From: Hypsibius dujardini
Lineage: Eukaryota > Tardigrada > Eutardigrada > Parachela > Hypsibiidae
Length of the DNA stretch: 20,857 nucleotides
Assembly (NCBI GenBank): GCA_001579985.1
Contig: LRSR01000450.1
Location: 1 to 20,857 of the forward strand
Reading direction: 5' to 3'
The notes under the pieces were generated by a model, which was given only the letters and a program-made list of their open reading frames with translations, was not told where the DNA came from and did not search any database. A program made the translations under genes and the position numbers. Every line of letters begins with the position of its first letter. Position 1 is the stretch's first letter. This document shows positions 1-13,693 of the stretch, one piece after another.

Positions 1-5429
<5,429 letters not shown>

Positions 5430-5565
5430 AAAATTCGGATCCAGCTTGATGGAAACGCGCGGGCTGGCGAGACGCTCCCGAGGGAGACTTCAGGATTGGG
5501 TGCTTGGTATCTGTGCGACTTTGGAGGAGTGCTGCTGACGATGATGTGAGGAGGCTACCGAAATC
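5430..5565 (-). other. Probable 5'UTR part of the first Groucho coding exon
   Basis: On the minus strand an acceptor-like site (TTTTCATGGCAG, AG at 5566-5567) would begin an exon at 5565 running through the ATG at 5429 to the donor beyond 5381. In the Groucho frame this stretch holds an in-frame TGA followed by open codons but no earlier ATG. An overlapping ORF in another frame crosses it. Inferred from sequence only. Confidence 0.4.
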
Positions 5566-5718
5566 TGCCATGAAAACAGGAAACGTCAATCCCGACAGAT
5601 TTAAAACGAACAAACACCCTTTCCCAGTTCCTCTGGGCAGTTACCAGTAACGGTAACTGAAAGCTAGAGTCACATGAAACAGAAAGACAAGGCAAGAAGA
5701 AGGCTGGACAAAAACCAG

Positions 5719-5993
5719 ACAACCAGTCAATCAACCGATCAATCAAGTTCCGCATACATCAACTGTCAAGTAGTCTATCAACCAATCAATTAACTGCTAC
5801 ACACATCAACTGTCATGTAGTCTATCAACCAATCAATCAAGTTCCGCATACATCAACTGTCATCTAGTCAATCAACCGATCAATCAACTTCCGCATACAT
5901 CAACTGTTATGCGGTCAATCAACCAATCAATCAAGACCCGCAAACATCGACTGTTCAGTGCGATATCTAGCCAATCAACCGATCAATCTGCTC
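5719..5993. repeat. 47-bp minisatellite upstream of Groucho
   Basis: ACATCAACTGT or a one-base variant recurs at 5756, 5803, 5850, 5897 and 5944, an exact period of 47 bp, with partial units at both ends. Units are joined by ATCAACCAATCAATCAAG-like tetranucleotides. Confidence 0.93.
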
Positions 5994-7030
5994 CGCATAT
6001 CGCCAAACAACAACTCAGCAAAGTACAAGTTTTACTGGCTAATGAAATATAGAATGTGATTTGCCTAATACAGATAACCCACAGATAAGCGTTGGAAAAA
6101 AAGCATTGGTGCGCTTAGATAGGAAATCATTTTGCAACGCGTCATGGTTGAGGATTCCCATCTCCACGTCCGTGAAACAAAACAAGCTTTGAAACTTCAA
6201 ACATAATGCGAAAATAATTTGGTTTAAAGGTTAATGCATTTGAGTTATGTGAACCGACCCTGTTTACTGGCGTGAAAGAATGCGTGTAGTCAGTAAAGTA
6301 AAACAGAAACAACACACCGACCAATCAAGTCAATCAACCGATGCAGGCAATGGTGAAAACGATCACTGCCGAAATATCTTTCAATCTTCTTGCAAAACCC
6401 ATCGAGCAAGACAAAATTGGTCTGACCATTAGAAATTACGCTTGCTAACAATCTCCCAACGTTTTCAGGCTTCAATTCCAGGAAGAAATTGGGAGAAACC
6501 TGATTTTTAATAAATCACACACACAACATTAAGAAAATAGCTAATCAAGCCAATCAAGCAGAGCAAGTAACGGTTAAGCTATCCCGTCGAACAATTCTAG
6601 AATAACTAAGTCTCTGTGGACAAAATTCCTCTACGTATTACAATTGTAATTGCTAACTATCATCTAGCACGTTCTCAAGTGTGATTGCCAACAAGACAAA
6701 GGGAATAGCGACGACGGCAAGAAAATGAAAAAACCACAAGAAGTCAATCAATCAAGCCAATCAACCAGAACAACACACATGCTAATTCTTTAAGTCAACT
6801 CACCCGCAAGAGATTCGCCGAAGTGGACCCAAAATCACCCCACCACCCGCTCCCGAAATAACCAACAATATTCCATGTTGTCAACGTTGAGATTCCATCC
6901 AGAAACACGGTGATGCAGGCCGGGAAAAGACCAGGCAAGCGCAATAAAAATGGCGACCTGTACACCACAAGCAGACAAACACACATTCACAATGAGTGCA
7001 CCACATCAACGCAGGCAGTGTGTGTTTGAT

Positions 7031-7050
7031 GTGTGTGTGTGTGTGTGTGT
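7031..7050. repeat. (GT)10 dinucleotide tract
   Basis: Pure GT run within the probable Groucho 5' intron. Confidence 0.95.
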
Positions 7051-7089
7051 GCGCGGCACAGCAAATATTTTGACAAATCATAATTTTAC

Positions 7090-7400
7090 CTGTATCGATG
7101 GAGATTAGGTGGCTCTTGTGTCAACATCCACAAACGCAACACAAGGAACAACAGACGGAGGAAGGGATGCCACAGGGAGAAATGTTGTACGGAGTATTAA
7201 TTTTTCGTCGGGTTGTCTGCGCTCTCGTGTCTTGCTCAAAAAGTATCAAACGTCTACTACAATAGACAGACAAACCGTCGGGAGAGAGAAGAAGGGGAAG
7301 CGACACCAAGCAAACATGTCCGGAGAGAGAAGAGAGAGAGAGACAGAGACAGACAGACTCAGAGAGCGCGAGAGAAATGCTCATCCAGAATCTCCCAGGC
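7090..7400 (-). other. Possible non-coding 5' exon of Groucho
   Basis: Read on the minus strand, the sequence reaching 7090 ends in ATACAG followed by GTAAAATT, a strong donor-like site, and a TATA-like element lies about 30 bp upstream of 7400. This would make a leader exon of about 300 nt spliced to the acceptor near 5566 across a 1.5-kb intron. The exon would contain a CT-rich tract (GA-rich on plus, 7322-7375). No protein homology supports it, so this is an inference from signals only. Confidence 0.25.
7322..7375. repeat. GA-rich purine tract
   Basis: GAGA/GACA purine run, CT-rich on the minus strand; lies in the putative Groucho leader exon, near its promoter. Confidence 0.85.
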
Positions 7401-7428
7401 CCAGCCCATGCTTCTCCAGCCCAGCCCA

Positions 7429-7447
7429 TTTATAATGGGCGCGAAAG
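7429..7447 (-). promoter_or_regulatory. Candidate TATA box and E2F-like site
   Basis: The minus strand reads TATAAA at 7434-7429, inside a small hairpin (CCCAT at 7426-7430, ATGGG at 7435-7439). Immediately upstream lies TTTCGCGCC (minus, 7446-7438), which fits the E2F consensus TTTSGCGC. The arrangement would suit a Groucho promoter firing leftward from about 7400. Single short matches, so weak. Confidence 0.25.
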
Positions 7448-7786
7448 TGCGCGAGCCAGTGGTCGACATTTCGATTCGAAAACCAATTTTTCTTCCTTTA
7501 TTAACCGCTCTGTACATCACTCCCGAACTCTAGCCTCCGCCTCAATAAGAGTACACCGTTCAAGGGGTCCAGAATCGACCCGATGCCGCTGCCCAGAAGT
7601 TTCCCTGTGGGATTTAGTAGCCACCGTTCTTGTTGACAGATCCCTTTCAAGGGCACCGGTCTCGACTATCCAAATGATCCACTTTCCCATCTGACCGCGG
7701 TTATCACAGATATTCAGAAGAGTTATAAATTTGATTTCGGTCGAAAAAATGGAGAAACATTAAGGATGCCGACGGAACCACGGTTC

Positions 7787-7854
7787 GTGCAATGCGCATA
7801 GCTAGGAAGTGCGCACTGCACAGACTGTGTGGGGATAAAATTGCCCATGCGCAT
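7787..7854. promoter_or_regulatory. ATGCGCA-type motif cluster between Groucho and TM9SF4
   Basis: Three related elements: ATGCGCATTGCAC on minus (7799-7787), GTGCGCACTGCAC on plus (7809-7821), and a second ATGCGCAT palindrome (7847-7854). The first differs at one base from the element repeated upstream of PIX. TGCGCA/GCGCAT cores resemble half of the NRF1 consensus GCGCATGCGC. Regulatory role inferred from recurrence and position. Confidence 0.4.
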
Positions 7855-8589
7855 GTTCGGTGCAGTTCCAAAATTTTAGATCAACTATGAAATTGGAGTT
7901 TGCATTTGCCTAAGTTCCAGTTCCAAGTGTGGCGATGGCGAGGGGTCTGGATTCAAACTCTTACGGGCGATTTAAGGCGGGTCCACCCCTGATTCACTCG
8001 TTGTTGTGCTGCTGACGTGCACGGCAAAAAAAGGAAAAACAGATGTTGACGTTTTACCTCTGCAAAAAATCTCCCATCCATCTCACACCTACTCCTGTCG
8101 CACATGCTAGTTTTTGATTCGCGGTTGATCGTTGCATACGATAAAGTCTTCGGCGACCGGGGAATTGAAGGTGTGCAGTTTGGTAGGTGGAATTCGTGGA
8201 AGACGTCCATAAAAAACGCTTCCGAAAGGGAAATAATTCAATCTGTCACTCGGTTCGCGTCTCTTCACTGGAACATTCTTTGCAGATTTTAATTTTTCTG
8301 CACATTGCCCATTGCTTAATTGTTGGGAGACATCTACCGGAGTGGATTGCGGATACCTGTTTCCACGTGGACGTTTTGGAGATCATTGAGTAAGATCGCC
8401 TTCAGGCGCATTTTCCGTCGCTTTTCCGTTCTTTTATTCTAATTTCCTTTGTAGTTTCTATTTTGCCTTCGTATTTGCCAGGGAAAAGTCAGCGGAAGCA
8501 TACCTGGAATTCGGGATTTTCGATCAGTGTTTGCATGCAACAGTTTCGGAGCACATTGAGGAATTGCTCAAATCATCAGCATCATTGCG

Positions 8590-9859
8590 ATGGAGATCAG
8601 GCGCCGCTGGTTGAGCGGTGTGCTGTGCATCTTATTTATAGCCTCACTGAGCGAGGCAATCGTCCCGGGAGTTGCGCCGGTGGAGTTTCACGATGGCGAT
8701 CTGGTGGAAGTGAAGGTGCGCCATTTCCTTGTCGATTCCATGTTTGATTTACTGACTTGGTCCGGTTTATCTTGCAGGCCGTGAAGATGACGAGTGAAAT
8801 CACGCAATTGCCGTATGAATATTACTCCCTCCCGATCTGTCGACCGAAGGAAATTGAATACAAGACAGAGAATTTCGGTGAGGAAATTGGAATCGAAAGT
8901 GTCTATTGAAAGTATTCGGTTGATTGGTCGATTGCGTTGATTGTGTTTAGCACTGTATTGTGTTAGTTGATTGATTGATTGGTCGATTGGGTTGATAGTG
9001 TTTAGCGCTGTATTGTGTTGGTTGATTAATTGATTGATCGATTGCGTTGATTGTGTTTAGCGCTGTATTGTGTTAGTTGATTGATCTATTGTCTTGATTT
9101 TCGGTTGTTATTTTTGTTTTCTTGCATTTGTCCGAACTTTAACCGGTTTTCCTAATTGTTAATTGGTTGATTTAGTTTAGGTCAAACTTTGCATAATTGT
9201 TTATTGAACAGACGTTTTTCGACTTGACTTTTGCGCTTGATTGAATTGAATTCAACGGTTTTTGCGCATTTTTCTCCCTATTCGTAGGCGAACTTCTCCG
9301 CGGCGATCGTGTCGTCAGCACACCCTTCAAAATCATCATGGGGAAAGACGAGCCCTGCAATATTCTTTGCAAAAGTGACGAGAAATCCGATCAGCCAATC
9401 AGTGCGGTGCTCACAGCGGAAGAAGGGAAGACCATCGGTGAACGCATCCGTGAAGCGTACTTCGTTCACCTGTACGCTTGCAATGTCTTGCTGAATGCAA
9501 CAAATTTGACGCGCACGCTGATTGGTGATTCATGTTTTTAGATTGGTCGACAATCTGCCGTGTGCCACTAAGTTCGCCATGTTGGACAACGGCGAGCCGC
9601 AGTACGAGCCGGGCTACCGACTGGGCTACGTGCGCGACAACAAGGCCTACCTGAACAACCACCTCAAGCTCATCCTCAAGTACCACGAGGTGGATGACAG
9701 CTTGAAAAACCGCCGCATCGTCGGATGTGAAATCGAGGCTGTCAGTGTGTCGCTTGCTGACTACTCCATTTCCAATGCGGCGGAGGGGAAATGCAACGCC
9801 ATCCCAGACGGCAAGAAGCCCTTGGAAGTTAACGAAGCTGGTACGCGAGGCTGTCTGCC

Positions 9860-9892
<33 letters not shown>

Positions 9893-9959
9893 GCCTGCCT
9901 GTCTGTCTGTCTGTCTGCCTGCCTGCCTGTCTGCCTGTTTGTCTGCCTGTCTGCCTGCC

Positions 9960-9998
<39 letters not shown>

Positions 9999-12012
9999 TC
10001 GAACTTCTCATACTATTTCCATGTTCGTGCAGGGGAAACCAAAGTGCTCTTCACCTACGCCGTCCACTGGGAGGCGAGTGATGTCCGCTGGGCCTACCGC
10101 TGGGACGTCTACCTGAAGCATCGCGACGTGCAGATCCATTGGTTCAGCATCGTCAACTCCCTCATCGTAGTCCTCTTCCTCGCCGGCATCCTCTCCATGA
10201 TCATCGTTCGCACCCTGCGACGGGACATTGCTCAGTACAATCGCGACGATCTCGAAGGGGTGAGTCACCTTGTCATGCCGCTTCGGGAGATTTCTGCGGC
10301 TAACGGAATTGTCTTTCAGGACGAAGCGATTGAGGAGACCGGATGGAAGTTGGTTCACGGCGACGTGTTCCGCGCGCCACCATACACCAAATTTTTCTGC
10401 TCACTGGTGGCGACCGGCGTTCAGCTGATGTGCATGGCGTTTGTCACCATATGTACGTTGCATCACACAATCACATGTCTTTCCAGTTTGTTGAAGAGGT
10501 CGCAAACAGGAATTTTGCACTTTCAGTCGTCGCCATGTTGGGCATGTTGTCGCCGGCGTCGCGCGGCTCCCTCATGCAAGCCGGTATCTTGCTCTATGTC
10601 TTTTCCGGCTCTATTGGCGGATATCATGGTGGCCGGTTGTACAAAACCTTCAAAGGCGTGGAGTGGAAGCGAACCGGTGAGTTGGACCTTCGAATGAGCA
10701 TACAAAACGATTACTCCATTAGAAATAGTTATTTTCTTCCACTTTCAGCACTCATTACTTCGGTGTTATACCCCGGCATTGTCTTCGGCACTTGTTTCTT
10801 CCTTAACTTCTTCATTTGGGGAAAGCAAAGCAGCGGAGCGGTAAGCCGTTTAGCCAATCCGGGCATAGACCTCCCCGAGAGACCTTCCCGAGAGACCTCC
10901 CCGAGAGACCTCCCCGAGAGACCTCCCCGAGACCGAAAGACGTCCCCGAGAGATGTCCCTGAGAGATGTCCCCGAGCGGTGTTGTGTTGACTTAGAACTA
11001 TTTTTTTTCGCAGGTGCCATTCACGACAATGCTGGCTCTTCTCTGTCTGTGGTTTGGCGTCTCGTTACCGTTGATCTTTGTCGGATACTACTTCGGCTAT
11101 CGCAAGCAGGTGCGTAATGATTGCTTTATTTTGAACAATAGTTGGTTTACTGTTTTTGTTTGACTTTTAATTTTACGAATTTGGCGAACGTGTTTTACTT
11201 TATTTCAGCCGTATGAGAATCCGGTCCGGACCAATCAGATTCCTCGGCAAGTTCCGGACCAGGTGTGGTACCTCAGCCCGACCATCTCGACGCTGATGGC
11301 CGGTATCCTGCCCTTCGGCGCTCTCTTCGTCGAGCTCTTCTTCCTGATGAACGCAATTTGGTTGAAGCAGTACTACTACCTCTTTGGCTTCCTCTTCCTC
11401 GTCTTCATCATCCTCATCATCTCCGTATCCATCATCAGTATTGTCATGGTTTACTTCCAGCTCTGTGGGGAGGTAAGATGTCTGTCTATCTGTCTGCCTG
11501 CAGATACATGCCCACAGATACATGTCTGCCTGTTTGCATGTATGTCTGTCTATCTGTCTGTCTGTCTGTCTGTCTGTCGGTCTGCCTGTCGGTCTGCCTG
11601 CCCGTTTGCATGTATGTCTGCCTGGTTGTCTGTCTATCTGCCTGCCTGTCTGTCTGCCTGTCTGTCGGTCTGTCTGCCTGTTTGTCTATCTATCTGTCTA
11701 TCTGTCTGTCTGTTTGTCCGTCTGTGTTCCGATCGACTGACAGATGAAACGTTTTTTGGGATTTGTTTTCAGAATTATCGCTGGTGGTGGAGGAGTCTTC
11801 TCGTGAGCGGCGGCGTGGCGCTCTACGTGCTGGCCTATTCTGTCTTTTACTTTGTCACAAAGCTCGAAATCACCGGCTTCATTCCGACTCTCCTCTACTT
11901 TGGTTATACCCTTTTGATGGTCATCACGGTGTGGATTCTCACCGGCACGATCGGCTTTTATGCAGCTTACTTTTTCATCTCGAGAATTTACGGTGCTGTC
12001 AAGATTGATTAG
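8590..12012 (+). CDS. TM9SF4: TM9SF4: transmembrane 9 superfamily (nonaspanin) protein
   Basis: Nonaspanins are nine-pass proteins of the Golgi/endosomal system involved in sorting of membrane proteins, adhesion and phagocytosis. Exons: 8590-8715, 8778-8877, 9288-9471, 9542-9840, 10033-10259, 10320-10452, 10527-10676, 10749-10840, 11014-11109, 11209-11472, 11773-12012. All are GT-AG and in phase, giving 636 aa (human TM9SF4 is about 640). Residues 1-23 look like a signal peptide ending SEA; the lumenal domain carries [13 protein letters not shown] and [11 protein letters not shown] (53-63); [14 protein letters not shown] (248-261) leads into the first membrane helix at about 276-297; the cytosolic [13 protein letters not shown] follows at 320-332; then come [20 protein letters not shown] and [14 protein letters not shown]. 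The tail ends AVKID, fitting the KXD/E Golgi-retention signal known in the family. HFHQ/FHDGD-type N-terminus and LPYEYYSLP favour TM9SF4 over TM9SF2. The ATG has G at -3 and +4. Confidence 0.97.
8919..9097. repeat. TM9SF4: 55-bp minisatellite in TM9SF4 intron 2
   Basis: The landmark TTTAGC(A/G)CTGTATTGTGTT recurs at 8946, 9001 and 9056 (period 55). Units are joined by GTTGATTGATTGATTGG, the reverse complement of the CCAATCAATCAA joints in the Groucho minisatellites. Confidence 0.92.
9851..10000. repeat. TM9SF4: (TCTG/CCTG)n array filling TM9SF4 intron 4
   Basis: About 37 four-base units occupy most of the 192-bp intron 9841-10032, starting about 10 bp after the donor and ending about 30 bp before the acceptor. 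Sense strand CTGT. Confidence 0.97.
10869..10977. repeat. TM9SF4: 13-bp minisatellite in TM9SF4 intron 8
   Basis: About eight copies of GACCTCCCCGAGA, with later variants in GATGT, fill the middle of intron 10841-11013. Unrelated to the tetranucleotide families. Confidence 0.93.
11479..11725. repeat. TM9SF4: (TCTG/CCTG/TCTA)n array in TM9SF4 intron 10
   Basis: Array of four-base units filling intron 11473-11772 from six bases after the donor. It includes an ACAGATACATG duplication near 11500-11523. Confidence 0.96.
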
Positions 12013-12433
12013 AGAGCTGCATCTTTCTTCGCCCTTGTAATTTCGCCCGTTTCTCTATTTTGTTATGGGAAAAAAATATTGCAGTGCTTGGTAGTCCTCC
12101 TCGTACATTTAAGTAAAATCAATGGGATGGGAGTGCCCGTGTAGACCGACAATCAATCAGGCAAGTTGTGCACTAATAACAGTGCGCGTTGCGTGCGAAC
12201 AAATGCGCAATGCACATGTAAATACCTTAATAGGCTACACTAATACGCAATGCACAGTATAACTAATGCGCAATGCACATGTGCATGTTTCGATGTAAAT
12301 CAATCAATCAATTATTGGTTCGCCGTGGTGGAATTTATTCTTTTTGCTATTTATAACGTTTGTTTGTGGCGTTATTTCTTGCTGTTGTTGTGGTTGCCTT
12401 CAAGAGATATTGTTATCATTGTTGCGCTCAATT
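12013..12433 (+). other. Gap between TM9SF4 and PIX: 3'UTR and PIX promoter/leader
   Basis: Only 421 bp separate the TM9SF4 stop from the PIX ATG on the same strand. I see no canonical AATAAA; an A-rich GGGAAAAAAATATTG at about 12067-12081 may sit in the 3'UTR. The middle holds three 13-bp ATGCGCAATGCAC-like copies and a related GTGCGCGTTGCGT, followed by a short ATCA run at 12299-12311. The PIX promoter and leader must fit here unless transcripts are shared with TM9SF4. Confidence 0.6.
12182..12278 (+). promoter_or_regulatory. Three-copy ATGCGCAATGCAC motif upstream of PIX
   Basis: Exact ATGCGCAATGCAC at 12203-12215 and 12266-12278, ATACGCAATGCAC at 12243-12255, and a looser GTGCGCGTTGCGT at 12182-12194. 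Spacings are unequal (40 and 23 bp), so this is not a simple tandem repeat. It sits 156-250 bp before the PIX ATG. Confidence 0.45.
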
Positions 12434-13636
12434 ATGGAGGGTCATTCGCGGTTTGTAAAGGCGCTCCACGATTATATCCCCTCCAACACGGACGAGGTCA
12501 GTGTGTGTGACATGTGGCCCAAATAGTTGGCTGACCGATTTAGAGCCACGTTTCCGTTGCACCGCTTATGCTCATCTATGATACATTTGACTGGAACTTG
12601 GTCAGGCTAGAATTATGGCCATGGGTTTGATTCTTTTGCTCAGCCTGCTTCTCAAGCGCCTGTTTTTGATTTTTTTCAGTTGGCTTTCCGCCGCGGCGAT
12701 GTGATCACTGTTACACAGCGCGCGGACGAAGGCTGGTGGGAGGGGACGTTGAACGGCGCGACGGGATGGTTCCCCGTGCCATATGTCGCGGAATGCGCTC
12801 CGAATGGTACATTACCTACTTTTTCCTCCTCTTTGGAATGCTAGAGTGTATTTTATTTCATTCAAAATAGTAAATCAAGGTCAGAATGGCCACGGCGAGC
12901 AGGATCCTCGACGGGAGCACCGGAAAACGGTAATGTGGATCTTTCTTTACATCCAATCTACCAATCAACGACCGGCCTCAAATGTAGCGTTTCGGCCTAT
13001 GCAATCAACCAATCAACGACCGGCCTCAATTGTAGCGTTTCGGCCTATGCAATCAGCGATCGACGAAACGATTGAAAAACATTTTGTCGAGCATCTTCAA
13101 TCAATTAAGTCGTCGCTCCGTGTGCTGAAATTGTTTCCCTCCTTCTCCTCTATAACTTTTAATGTACCGAATTGTGTGTTCATAGGTAATGCGAACGTTG
13201 CTGGACAGTGAGCGGGCCCATGTCGATGCTCTGTTGACGTTTCTCAATAACGTCTTGCGACCGATTCAAGCCGGCAATTTGTAAGAGATTCGTTCTTTAA
13301 CTGACGATTATTCAGTGTGTAAAGGGGGATTAGCAATCATTGGTATCTTGTAGTTTGCCGGAAGCGGACTTCACAACGTTATCTTGCAATTTTGAAGACA
13401 TTTGCCATATGCATAGCACCTTGTTGGAACGCCTGACAGACATCACAAGGTCTGTCTATCTATCTATCTGTCTGTCTAGCTATCTGCCTGCCTGCCTGTC
13501 TATCTGTCTGCCTGTCTATCTGTCTGCCTGACTATCTGTCTGCCTGTCTGCTTGCCTGCCTGTCTGACTGTCTGACTGTCTATCTGTTTGCCTGACTATC
13601 CGGTTGTCTGTCTGTCTGACTATCTGACTGTCTGTA

Positions 13637-13693
<57 letters not shown>

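Larger units (their letters stand above)
5430..8589. other. Intergenic/5'UTR region between divergent Groucho and TM9SF4
   Basis: The two genes diverge from a 3.2-kb interval with no protein-coding exon I can recognise. It holds a probable 5'UTR exon end (to 5565), a 47-bp minisatellite (5719-5993), scattered CAATCAA copies (6310-6780), a GT tract (7031-7050), a GA-rich tract (7322-7375), a TATA-like element (7429-7434), and two ATGCGCAT palindromes (7792-7799, 7847-7854). The TM9SF4 leader must lie somewhere in 7450-8589, but its start and any UTR introns cannot be fixed by eye. The ORFs here show no family resemblance. Confidence 0.6.

Noticed and set aside
5719-5993. Regularly spaced repeats that might suggest a CRISPR array
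   Set aside because: The whole 47-bp unit repeats with no unique spacers, in a eukaryotic locus without cas genes; it is a minisatellite.
12344-12433. In-frame N-terminal extension of PIX (Cys-rich, hydrophobic)
   Set aside because: It has no ATG: the apparent start is TTG. The family begins near the SH3 domain, and the ATG at 12434 has A at -3 and G at +4.
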